A DNA stretch of 64,000 nt, from assembly GCA_036925085.1 (NCBI GenBank), contig JAUPFP010000073.1, positions 506,012 to 570,011 on the forward strand. Direction: 5' to 3'. The DNA comes from Brachycybe producta. Lineage: Eukaryota > Arthropoda > Diplopoda > Playtdesmida > Andrognathidae. The position numbers and the translations under genes were made by a program. This document shows positions 55,718 through 64,000 of the stretch, piece after piece. The notes beneath the pieces are model-generated. The model was not told where the DNA came from. It made no database searches and worked only from the letters and a program-made list of their open reading frames with translations. How positions within the stretch are numbered: position 1 is the first letter of the stretch; each line of letters opens with the position of its first letter.

Positions 55718-56177
55718 AAGGCCCTGTTTCCACTTGGCAGTACCGTCTTTATTATAAGGGCACACGGGGCCCGTGCCCAGGGCCCCCGACCTCACGGTGG
55801 CCCCGAAAGGCCGATATATTCGCTTACACGAAAAAAAGGAGCTCAAATTTTTTTCTATTTTTAGGTAAGATACCTACTAAGAATTACCGTCAACATTTCT
55901 AAATTGAAATGTTAATAGGACACCAGATCAGATTTTTAAATTTTTTCTAATTTTTACTATCCAACGGGGCCCCCAATTCTTGTGTGCCCAAGGGCCCCGA
56001 CATGCCCTAAGACGGCCCTGCCACTTGGCCAAAATTAGATTTTAAATTGGGGAAAAGCAGAAATAATCATCAAAAAAAAAAGTATGTTCAACAAGAACCA
56101 CCCTTCACAAGTTGAAAACAAATTCAACTAGTTGAATTTCTTTTCAACTTGTGAAAGGTGGTTTTCGTCCCCATTGT
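55718..56177. mobile_element. FB-7 element, copy 2, split by hAT-b
   Basis: Left end AAGGCCCTGTTTCCACTTGG, continuing after the insertion as CCAAAATTAGATTTTAAATT. The inner arms form a near-perfect palindrome at 56097-56163 (AACCACCCTTCACAAGTTGA...TCAACTTGTGAAAGGTGG). The right end TTTTCGTCCCCATTG is cut short by the next element at 56178. Confidence 0.7.
55738..56020. mobile_element. hAT-b, 283 bp, perfect 8-bp target duplication
   Basis: Starts CAGTACCGTCTTTATTATAA and ends (complemented) CAGGGCCGTCTTAGGGCATG. Exact direct repeats CCACTTGG flank it at 55730-55737 and 56021-56028. Arms carry GGGGCCCGTGCCCAGGGCCC and GTGTGCCCAAGGGCCCC. It is inserted in FB-7, whose sequence resumes on the other side. 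Non-autonomous. Confidence 0.92.
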
Positions 56178-56470
56178 TAAAGCCAGTCCAACATGCAACG
56201 TTTGCCTGCACAGTTCAAGATGTTACAGGCAAAGGGTTGCATGTGTGGACAGGAAAATGTGCAGTTATGTGAACTGCACGGAGACAGCACACAGACGAAA
56301 AAACTGAGGCCGACAGCTCAGTTGCCCATGATCTGCACAGTTTTTCTTCGATTTTGCTGCCAGAACAGTGTGTGTGTAAGTAGAGGATTTCAATGGATAC
56401 TGCGGAACTGAGTGGGGGAAAAATGGTGCTCAAAACTTTGTACAAAATGTTGTGTGTGGACCAGGCTTTA
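56178..56470. mobile_element. FB-8 MITE-like element
   Basis: Left end TAAAGCCAGTCCAACATGCA, right end complemented TAAAGCCTGGTCCACACACA. GTGCAGTTATGTGAACTGCAC forms an internal hairpin. The interior is less AT-rich and gives short overlapping frames without motifs. Related edges at 24192-24402. Confidence 0.65.
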
Positions 56471-56615
56471 GATTTCTCTTTAGTTTTGATCTGTTTTTAT
56501 TTTAGCTATACCCTTAATGGTACATCACTTTAATTAATTTTAATGCATTTTAATTAGATGTATATCCGCATACAGGTTTAACAAACTAATTCGAATTTTT
56601 GACCACCTTCCGTTG
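56471..56615. other. Short unassigned spacer
   Basis: AT-rich, nothing recognised. Confidence 0.35.
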
Positions 56616-57135
56616 TGCCGTCGGTTGACGATATTGACAAACCTGCCTGTTAAGTCACCATTCATCATTTGATGGTTGGACTCGCTGTTCAATGGCCAGG
56701 TTGTCCACTGGGGCATGGCCCACGGTACATTCTCGCCCGGCATAGTCGTGAAAGAGCTTTCAAGTTGTCAATCCTTGCAGTAAAAGTTTTTAGCACCCGT
56801 ACGCAGATCGCCACATTCATAGTAAATAGGCGTGGCCACGTTTGTGGCACTCGTATCGAATTTTTTTTGCTATCAATAGTGGCTGTTATATTGTCGATTC
56901 CATCATCCGATGGTGCAATAGACTGTTGGACTCGCCATTCAATGGCCAGCTTGTCCACTGGGGCATGGCCCACGGTACATTCTCGCCCGGCATAGTCGTG
57001 AAAGAGCTTTCAAGCTGTCAGTCCTTGCATAAAATTTTGTGACACCCATATGCAGGTCGTCATGGGGCCACGTTTGTGCCTCTCGTATCGAATTCTTTTT
57101 TGCTCCTAATAGTGACCATTATATTGTCCAACTAA
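56616..57135. repeat. Tandem duplication, about 260-bp unit, two copies plus a partial
   Basis: TTGGACTCGC...AATGGCCAG starts at 56676 and 56936; each is followed by TTGTCCACTGGGGCATGGCC, CACGGTACATTCTCGCCCGG and CATAGTCGTGAAAGAGCTTT. TATATTGTC words mark the unit boundary and recur at 57121. The composition is GC-richer than surrounding DNA. Open frames exist on both strands but are short and show no family I know. A decayed gene or element fragment is possible. Confidence 0.75.
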
Positions 57136-57492
57136 CGGAACTGCATTAGGAAATTTTTCAAGAGTTAAACTGCCATTGTTCTCCAGTTGAAATTTCCACA
57201 GTTTAGTCACTTTTGTCAAGTGGAATCGGGGTCGTTTTTTTTACACGTATATATCTATAACAAGAGTTAAGATCTTGGACTAAGTTGAGGTTTTTGAAAA
57301 TTGAGATGGAGTTGTTTAGGTAAAATATATAGGGAGAAAGAGAGAGAGAGAGAGAGCAACAAAAAAAAGTAGAAAATGACTTGAGAAGAAACAACAAGTA
57401 ACCAAAAAGTACACATAGGATCCATGGCCTCGTATAAATCAGTACTAATCCTAGAAATTTGTACCTGTCAAACGGGAAGGACAAGTTTTAAG

Positions 57493-57569
<77 letters not shown>

Positions 57570-57989
57570 AAACATGGCATGCAATAAAACAAGCTAAAAA
57601 AAACAACACACATACAAACTCCAATATATATGTGTATGCAAAAATTTTGTATTCCATGTGACCACTCTCATACTATCATGACTAGAATTTTTTATTAGTT
57701 AGGTATATGGTGGGCCTAGTGAGATAGATAGACAGAGAAATAGCCATTTTTGCCTTAGGATGGTAAACCAGGTTCTTTCAACATAACTCTTCTTTTTTAG
57801 CTCTGGATTCTATCTTCTTGTCTGTAGATTCAACTATCTATTGGAGTGTGACTATTTTATTGTCTGACTTACAATTTCAATAGAATTGGGGTTTTGAGAC
57901 GAGTTTTTTTATTTTTCAGCTGAGAACTGGAAAAAAGAAAGTGTAGTCCAGGACACACTTTCTTTTTTTTTTTTTTTGCAGCGAACTTT
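57136..57989. other. Spacer with (GA)n at 57337-57356 and 57498-57564
   Basis: The long (GA)33 tract accounts for the Ser-Leu open frames. GAAAGTGTAGTCCAGGACAC then ACTTTC at 57938-57963 forms a hairpin. No gene. Confidence 0.45.
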
Positions 57990-58370
57990 TCAAGGAGTTG
58001 TAGCAAGTTTGGCAGCCATTTTGCTATTTGTAGTCAATGTTGATTTTAACTTAGAAAAAATAACAATTGTTAGGTATTTTAGTAAATGGAGCAGTCATTT
58101 TAAGCAACAATTGCTTTTTTTGGTTAGTTTTGAGATTGCAAACAATTATGTTGTGTAGAAAATTGGGCGACCATTTTGTAACTTAAAGCAATTGTTGCTT
58201 CTTTTAATTAGGACAATTATGTTTTGTAGCAAACTTGGCAGCCATTTTGCTATTTGTGGTCAAAGTTGCTTTTTTAAGACTTGATTTCAACTTAGAAGAA
58301 CAGCAGTTATTAGGTATGTTAGCAAATTGAGCAGTCATTTTGAGCCACAATTGCTTCTTTGATTAGTGGC
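57990..58370. repeat. Tandem repeat, about 226-bp unit with GGCAGCCATTTTGCTATTTG
   Basis: The marker GGCAGCCATTTTGCTATTTG occurs at 58011 and 58237. Each copy continues with TTAACTTAGAA.../TCAACTTAGAA and GAGCAGTCATTTT. A third, partial motif GGGCGACCATTTTG lies between them. Not coding. Confidence 0.75.
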
Positions 58371-59096
58371 GATATTGGCAACATTTACTGCAAAGCAAGG
58401 GCACACTTTGGTTGCAAGAATCTGTTGCCAATCAACTTTTATGTTTATTTTGCAATACATTATGTAAGATTCACATGCAACAAATTTGTCAACTGTGATT
58501 GCCACTTCCACCTTAGCATGGTAAACTAAACCATGCAACAATTAGAAACTAGAAATAATAACTGTAACCCAAGTATTTAAAATGTTTAGCTATAAAATGG
58601 CAGATAATTACTCCTGATGTTTGTCATTTTAGGCAGATTGTTAGGCAATATATACAAAAAACAACAGAAAAAGATGGTGGTGCCCTCAACTTCACCCACA
58701 TGTGATGTTAGTTATCCATTAGGAATGACTTTTAGCCGTAGGAGGAGGAGGAGGAGAGTAAGAGGGGGTGGGGTAAAAGCTTCAAAATCCTAATCTCTCT
58801 TGTGACTCCTGTGTGTCCAAATAAACTATTTTCAATATATGTAGCTATTACAGTATATTAGTTGTATTTCATTTCAAATGCATCAAGTTCTCCTTAAATA
58901 CGGTTACATAACAATTGTTATGGTTGAGGCTCAAATTCAAGAGGGAAAACTATGTACTTGACACTTCAATTTTGAACTCTCTGAACAGGGTTTCAATATT
59001 AAAAAAAACCTGGAGCCTTGTTACAGAAAGAAAATAAGACTGTTATATGACAGTAAGCTGTCACATCTAGCTAATAAAAAAAGTAAATTACAAAAT
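58371..59096. other. Unassigned spacer
   Basis: (AGG)n at 58740-58755; a fragment of the GAACAGGGTTTC modular repeat near 58983. No gene. Confidence 0.4.
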
Positions 59097-59104
59097 ATTA
59101 TCAT

Positions 59105-59419
59105 TAGGGCCTCGGATTTTTATGCAAAATATCAAGCAAAGTTTCTCAATTTGTGGCCCAAGTGCCTAATTGTGAAAAAAATCATCATCATCATCATCAT
59201 TATAGAGCAACTACTTTTTTGCAAATGCTGTTTTTCTAATAAAAAAAAGCTAGTTAGTGACTATCAGTTGTCAATTTCTAGCCTCTAACCAATGTTTTTG
59301 TTTGAAAAAAGCAACATACTTGTTGGTTGATCTAAATGGGGGATTGTTACTTCGCAATTGGCTCTTGGGCCACAGATTGAGAAACATTTGCTTGATATTG
59401 CATTAAAAATCCGATAAAT
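59105..59419. mobile_element. FB-3 foldback element, copy 4
   Basis: Left end TAGGGCCTCGGATTTTTATG, right end AAAAATCCGATAAAT (decayed). Flanks ATTATCAT (59097-59104) and ATTCTCAT (59420-59427) agree at 7 of 8. (ATC)n at 59171-59189 lies in the left arm. Arms include ATTTCTAGCCTCTAACC words. Confidence 0.85.
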
Positions 59420-59574
59420 ATTCTCATATGACTGTCATTCACTGGTGTACTAAATAATATAACAGTTGTAAAATAATAAGAGCGCACAAGCAATGATTGT
59501 CACAAGTTTATAATTTTTTTCTCTCTAATGAGGTTAAGTGTGTAATATTAAAAACAGGATTTTTCTGGGATAAA

Positions 59575-59853
59575 GACGCTTGCCCTAAAGCTATTTGACC
59601 TAATGCCAATTGCCCTAAAGGGATGATTGCCCTAAATCGACTTGCCCTAAAACCATTTGCCCTAAAACCATTTGCCCTAAAACCATTTGCCCTAAAACCA
59701 TTTGCCCTAAAACCATTTGCCCTAAAATCATTTGCCCTAAAACCATTTGCCCTAAATGACATTTAGGGTAGTTTTAGGGCAAATATTTTTAGGGCAAGTG
59801 TATATAGGGTAAATATTTTTAGGGCAAGTGTCTTTAGAACAAATGTCACACCC
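59575..59853. repeat. 15-bp minisatellite (ATTTGCCCTAAAACC), related to 45222
   Basis: About eight near-perfect 15-bp units (59640-59755), then the orientation flips to TTTTAGGGCAA words, ending AAATGTCACACCC. The edge is the inverted match of 45224-45236. The unit equals half of the 32-bp unit at 45222. The 15-bp period yields a GFRAN peptide repeat on the minus strand that I do not regard as real. Confidence 0.85.
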
Positions 59854-60353
59854 AATTTTTCTCTATTGGAACCTTGTTTTGAGGGTTCAAGTTGGATGTT
59901 TCAAGTGCCAGTTTTTCTCTCTTGAATGTGGGCCATTAGTGTATAGGCAGGTGCGCGGGTTAAAATATCTGTCCATATTTCATTAAATGAGTGAAGTGTG
60001 TTTGTTAGGGTTTTTTTTAACATCACGTATATACAGTATAATATATTGGAGTCCCTTTTTTTTGTCTCTTTTATTTTTCGTAATAACAAATGTTATATAT
60101 TTTACTATTACTTACTCTAGGGATATTTTTGTTTGGGGGCAGGAGGAGGAGGAGGAGGGTTGTTGTTTTCTCTCAATTCCATTTTGGAACATTATTATAA
60201 TTGAAGCAGATGTTTGGTAACAAAAATACCAACAAAAAAAAACTGAATATATTATTGGAGAAATTTGTAGTTTCTCCCTCCTCCTCGTCCTCCTCACATT
60301 CGATTTGTACACAAAAACAACAAATGGAAATAAATATAGTTCAAAATTCACTG
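59854..60353. other. Unassigned spacer
   Basis: (AGG)n at 60140-60158. No gene. Confidence 0.4.
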
Positions 60354-60529
60354 TAAGGCTTTGTTTCCACTGAAGCGAAAATATGAACTTTTTTTTGAAA
60401 ATTTCAACTCGTGAAAAACTGAACAAACGTGGCCTTTGCCGATGATATTGAATGGGCGGGCCACTTTTTCACCAGTTTGAAACAAGGCCTAAAAGCTCAA
60501 ATTTTCGTCCCAGTGGAAACAAGGCCTAA
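60354..60529. mobile_element. FB-7 palindromic element, copy 3
   Basis: TAAGGCTTTGTTTCCACTGA then GCGAAAATATGAAC on the left against CAAATTTTCGTCCCAGTGGA then AACAAGGCCTAA on the right. An inner GTTTGAAACAAGGCCTAAAA shows a second, nested right edge. Confidence 0.8.
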
Positions 60530-60598
60530 TAAGTGAAAATGTCTCTCGAACTCTGTTGGTTGTTTAACCTGTTTCTGCAGTTTTAGAAACAGACAATA

Positions 60599-60829
60599 AA
60601 GCTTGTTGCACCACCGCATCGGTTCGGATAGGAACGGTCTTAACGGAATGAATCGGAATATTTTGATAACAAGCATTTGAATAGAGCTTGCGGCATCCGA
60701 TCCGATGTGACGTTTCTGATTCGATCCGATCCAAACAAGAGCGCGAGGCTTCATTGAAATGCTTTTTATCAAAATATTCCGATTGAGTCCGTTCCGAACC
60801 GATGTAGTGTGAAGCAAGCTTAAGAGGTT
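60599..60829. mobile_element. FB-9 foldback element
   Basis: AAGCTTGTTGCACCACCGCA then TCGGTTCGGATAGGAACGG pairs with CCGTTCCGAACCGATGTAGT then GTGAAGCAAGCTT (continuing to 60831). Inside, AATCGGAATATTTTGATAAC pairs with ATCAAAATATTCCGATT. The centre has GATCCGATGT/CGATCCGATCC words. Single copy; superfamily unknown. Confidence 0.75.
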
Positions 60830-60833
60830 ACAT

Positions 60834-61421
60834 TGCAAAATTATTTCAAAAAATCTCAGCAAAGATCGCTATCATAATTTTTTCTATTATTTTTCATGTT
60901 GTCCAATTTTAATTTTTCAAAGTGCAATGTGCACCTTAAATATATGCTGATCTAGTGATAAAATGACAAAAAATTGGTAAGTGTCCTTCTATTTTTTAAA
61001 AAAACTATTTCAAAATCGCGAATTTCTAACTTATGTCAAACTCCATTGAGTACGCACTCCTAAGGAGAAAAAAACATCCATTAAAATGCTTGTAAAAAAT
61101 ACCTAAAAATATTTTTAAAAAAAAAACAAGAAAAAAAAGCAGCACGTACGCCAAAGTGTTGGCTTCACTGTGGTTTAAATGTGGTCTTTTTTTAGGTATT
61201 TTTTAGGTTTTTAGATATTTTTACGATCATTTTAATGGATATTTTTGTCTTACGAGTACGCACTTAATGGAGTTGAACAAAGATCTAAGTTAGAAATTCG
61301 CGATTTTGAAATTTTTTAAAAAAAATAGAAGCACACTTTCCAATTGTTTGTCATTCGATCACTAGATGAACGTATATTTAAAGTGTACATTGCACTTTGA
61401 AAAATCAATATTGAACAACTT
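60834..61421. mobile_element. FB-2 long foldback element, copy 6 (right end truncated)
   Basis: GAGGTTACATTGCAAAATTA after TTAA (60830-60833), which itself overlaps the AAGCTT end of FB-9. Arms and loop as in copy 5 (AGCACGTACGCCAAAGTGTT). The right arm stops at ATTGAACAACTTTAA where FB-6 begins. The left arm lacks the CGCGGCGGCAATATG segment. Confidence 0.82.
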
Positions 61422-62026
61422 TAAGATTGCCTTGGCAATCTGCAAAACAACCAACCTGCTAGTGAATCTGTGAAATTCAATGCCTAAAATGTACTGAACT
61501 TTACAGATTCACTAGCAGGTTGGTTGTTTCGACCAGCGGTCGCCAACCTTTCGGACCTCACGGACTGCTAAATTCAAAATTTTAAATCTCGCGGACCACT
61601 AATATGAATTTTTTTAAATCCCGCGGACCACTAATATGAATTTTTTTAAATCCCGCGGACCACTAATATGATTTTTTTAAAAAAAAAAAGATAAATACGT
61701 TTGTCAAATAATGATTAGAGAACTTCCATTTTATAATAGAAAATCTTTAAAGGTTGTTTTAATTGTAACAAAATTATTAGAAAATAAATTGAAGCTTAGT
61801 TAAGAAGCGTATGGTGGGGGAAACTGAACGCAAAATGTAGCTCTTGCAGTGCCGTATTTTACGAGAACCGTACTAGACTCTTAAGTACATTTCGTGAATT
61901 TAGTATATATATTATTAATAATTAAACAAAAAAAAATGCAAATATTGTCCAGATTTTTCTGCGGACCACAAAAAATTCTCGCGGACCACTGGTTGGCGAC
62001 CGCTGGTTTAGACAGTCTGTATGTGG
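61422..62026. mobile_element. FB-6 palindromic element, copy 2, split by hAT-c
   Basis: GCAATCTGCAAAACAACCAA then CCTGCTAGTGAATCTG on the left; CAGATTCACTAGCAGGTTGG then TTGTTT on the right, then the hAT-c insertion, then GTTTAGACAGTCTG. Copy 1 is at 27005. Confidence 0.72.
61534..62005. mobile_element. hAT-c, 472 bp, 15-bp perfect terminal repeats
   Basis: CAGCGGTCGCCAACC at the left and its exact complement at the right, flanked by GTTTCGAC (61526-61533) and GTTTAGAC (62006-62013), 7 of 8 identical. Ends of the CAGxGGTxxCCAACC type are well known for hAT elements. Just inside the left end, TCGCGGACCACTAATATGAA-type units repeat three times (about 33 bp each, 61590-61680), and CGCGGACCAC appears inverted-end proximal too. 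No transposase frame. Confidence 0.9.
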
Positions 62027-62130
62027 AGTTTCTGAAATGCATTTTTATATGATTATTAATGATTTTATTATTGTTATATTTATAAGATTATAATCACACA
62101 AATTGATAACTTTAAATTATTAAAGCAAAA

Positions 62131-62153
62131 GAGAGAGAGAGAGGAGAGGAGAG

Positions 62154-62217
<64 letters not shown>

Positions 62218-62241
62218 AAGAGAGAGAAAGAGAGAGAGAAA

Positions 62242-62288
<47 letters not shown>

Positions 62289-62290
62289 AG
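62131..62290. repeat. (GA)n/(GAGAGAAA)n tract
   Basis: 160 bp of GA with regular A insertions. Both minus-strand frames are open only because of the low complexity. Confidence 0.9.
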
Positions 62291-62425
62291 TAGATATTAA
62301 TAAATGCATTTCTCCGCCTCCTATTTGTTGCCATCAAATTGATTTAATGGTGAACTTTTTTTTTATTAGTTAAGAGGATAATGTATTTGTGAGCAGATGT
62401 TTTTTGAAGATTGTTCACTCTTTAA

Positions 62426-62429
<4 letters not shown>

Positions 62430-62496
<67 letters not shown>
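62430..62496. repeat. (TC)n tract
   Basis: Pure (TC)33. With the (GA) tract 140 bp upstream it forms a potential long inverted pair. Confidence 0.9.
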
Positions 62497-62498
<2 letters not shown>

Positions 62499-63109
62499 GA
62501 GTGCAATTTTAAAAGTAATTGGCTTGAAACCGACCCACTTGTATCACATTCAGGCCGGAGGTGGGGTGGTGGGTTTAATTTTTTTTTTGGTTGCTAATTA
62601 ATTGAACTACCCTCAAGTTTATAAAAGTGGACATTGATGAGTGTTAAGGTCAAAATGCGGCTAACACGTCCAGAGTGAAGTGTTTTCTTACTCTTTTGTC
62701 CTAGCATTTGGTCACCTAAACTCAGACTGGACATCCAAGAGTCTGTTGTCAACATGATGTCCAATTTCCTTTAGTGCCAGACTCGCAGTGTTTTCCAATT
62801 TTATTTGACTACAAAACCCTTTTATAATCTTTAAAATATTACTGAAAGACAGGGTGAGAAAAATGTCAGAAAAAAGTAGATATGGATAAAAAATACTAGG
62901 CACATAATCATAATAAAATGATAATTTACGGTATCAGATTCACTTTTAATTACTAGCATTAAACATTTTATGTCTCATTTAATTTTTGAGTTGTGTTGGA
63001 ATGTCTGAAGATGGACGACATGCTCTGTGTATTACTTAAATTAAAATACATTTTTTTAGTGTGAAATTTAATAATTTTTATTTTTAATTTTCTGGTGGAA
63101 CCCTTACGC
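62497..63109. other. Unassigned spacer
   Basis: No gene or transposon recognised. Confidence 0.4.
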
Positions 63110-63310
63110 AGGCGCAGCTTTAGGGAAAAGCCCCACTTTGGCCCCCGTGCTGACAGTTGAACAGTTTGATATGTACTGCATTTACAGCACTGAATTGGTA
63201 GGGAATCAACTCCAAAACGCAATTTTTTTGTATTGTCACCTTGCATGGCCCCCAATCATCACTTGCTGCCTTGGACCTTGCATACTCTAGAGCCAGGCTT
63301 GCCCTTACTT
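63110..63310. mobile_element. Possible hAT-like fragment related to 25885
   Basis: The complement of 63285-63305 reads GCCTGGCTCTAGAGTATG, then CAAGGTCCAAGGCAGC, matching CTGCCCTAGAGTATG and GAGGCAGC at 25885. The other edge is near CAGGCGCAGCTTTAGGG at 63112. Edges uncertain. Confidence 0.4.
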
Positions 63311-63734
63311 TTCCTTCACAGAACCTTAGGGTTTTGCAGAACCTCTCATTTGGGAAACATTGTGTTAGAGGTTTATTCAATTAATTAAATGTCGTCAAGA
63401 TTAGGCCCTTAGGCCCAAAATTTCAAAAAAAATGCACACACACATGGTTACAAAGCAGACTAACTTTCCTTAACCATCACAAGTACAGGAAGAGAGGGAT
63501 CCTTTCTAATTTTATTCCGGAAAGAATGTGTCCCTAGAAGATTGGTTTGGTCACTTTACACCAAACACATTAGCAAAGACATGATGATGCACGCCATTGT
63601 CAACTGAACAACAATTTCCATTGAACACTTCAGGGTTCAATAACTGGACATTGATTGTGAGGGTCAGGAAAAAGTGGATTAGCAGCACCTCTACTAAACT
63701 GAACTTTGCTATAGTCTTTGGACACCTTAGTAAA
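63311..63734. other. Unassigned spacer
   Basis: No gene recognised. Confidence 0.35.
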
Positions 63735-64000
63735 TAAGGCTGGACAGTAATGGCTCATTCACACTAGGATGGTTTCCCAGTTGCTGGTTGCTGCTGGCTG
63801 GTTGTAGCCTGCTAGCAGCATAGTGTGAACTGCTACCAGCGGCTGCTTTCTCCAGCAGGCTAGTGATTTTAACAGTGACTGGTGAAGTTGAACATGTCCA
63901 ACTTTAGCAGCTGGTCATGTGACTCCCTTTCTGCTGCTATCCACTAGTGGGTAGTTGAAACTCCACTGCTTGGGTTGGTTGTTGTTAGAGTTTGTGTTTT
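63735..64000. mobile_element. Partial palindromic element at window end
   Basis: CATTCACACTAGGATGG and CATAGTGTGAACTGCTACCAG are complementary at the core TTCACACTA. CAGCAGGCTAG and CTAGCAGGC-type words recur in both orientations (GCCTGCTAGCAGC against CCAGCAGGCTAG), and CTGCTGGCTGG words repeat. It is cut by the window edge, so structure and superfamily are open. Confidence 0.45.

Noticed and set aside
56097..56163. microRNA precursor
   Set aside because: The near-perfect palindrome is the inner part of the FB-7 transposon; the stem is too symmetric and nothing suggests a conserved mature arm.
59508..59762. 84-codon minus-strand ORF with GFRAN repeats
   Set aside because: By-product of the 15-bp minisatellite at 59640-59755.
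62080..62337. Ser/Leu-rich ORFs over (GA)n tracts, here and at 5480, 10550, 12352, 26553, 57451 and 62389
   Set aside because: Microsatellite translation artefacts; several frames are open at the same place.

Overview
This window reads as AT-rich, non-coding DNA from a eukaryote, most likely an invertebrate animal. The evidence is many microsatellites ((GA)n, (TA)n, (GT)n, (GAT)n), long minisatellites, homopolymer runs, 3' fragments of CR1/L2-type LINEs, mariner-type transposase remnants and many non-autonomous hAT-like and foldback DNA transposons. I found no cellular protein-coding gene, tRNA, rRNA or other RNA gene that I can defend. The only recognisable protein traces come from transposons: the C-terminal part of a LINE reverse-transcriptase ORF (six fragments) and the C-terminal part of a mariner-type transposase (three fragments). 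All are broken. I cannot name the species.

Layout. 1-6.9 kb: foldback elements, one hAT-like MITE, a minus-strand LINE end and (TC)n runs. 7-9.2 kb: a purine-rich satellite with a 474-bp unit in three nearly identical copies. 9.2-20.4 kb: a minisatellite belt with separate arrays of 17-bp, about 18-bp, 23-bp, 20-bp and 33-bp units. 20.5-27.2 kb: three LINE 3' fragments mixed with foldbacks and hAT-like pieces. 27-36 kb: a pogo-like MITE, two inverted copies of one hAT-like element with perfect target duplications, and a degenerate modular repeat. 36-44.2 kb: LINE fragments, one interrupted by a MITE, a 174-bp tandem repeat and a mariner remnant. 45-47.4 kb: a TTAGGGCAA-type minisatellite and two copies of a 0.3-kb foldback. 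47.4-50.8 kb: the least repetitive stretch. 50.8-62 kb: densely stacked transposons, including a mirrored pair of mariner ends and two nests of elements. 62-64 kb: more microsatellite, then the start of a palindromic element cut by the window edge.

How the parts relate. The informative content is the transposon history. Direct target duplications read from the sequence define several families: a 9-bp family with ends ACAGGCA/TGCCTGT (eight copies in all, perfect duplications in two); an 8-bp foldback family with ends TAGGGCTCGG (four copies, perfect in two); an 8-bp hAT-like pair with ends CAGGGT (perfect in both); two further hAT-like insertions with perfect or 7/8 duplications; and a large foldback that always abuts TTAA. 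Nesting gives relative ages: the ACAGGCA family is younger than the LINEs, the mariner remnants and a CGCCGCACTG foldback it landed in. The ACAGGCA elements carry paired GC-box, CCAAT and CRE-like motifs, the nearest thing here to a dispersed regulatory module. Family labels (FB-1 to FB-9, hAT-a to hAT-e) are mine and are used only to link entries.
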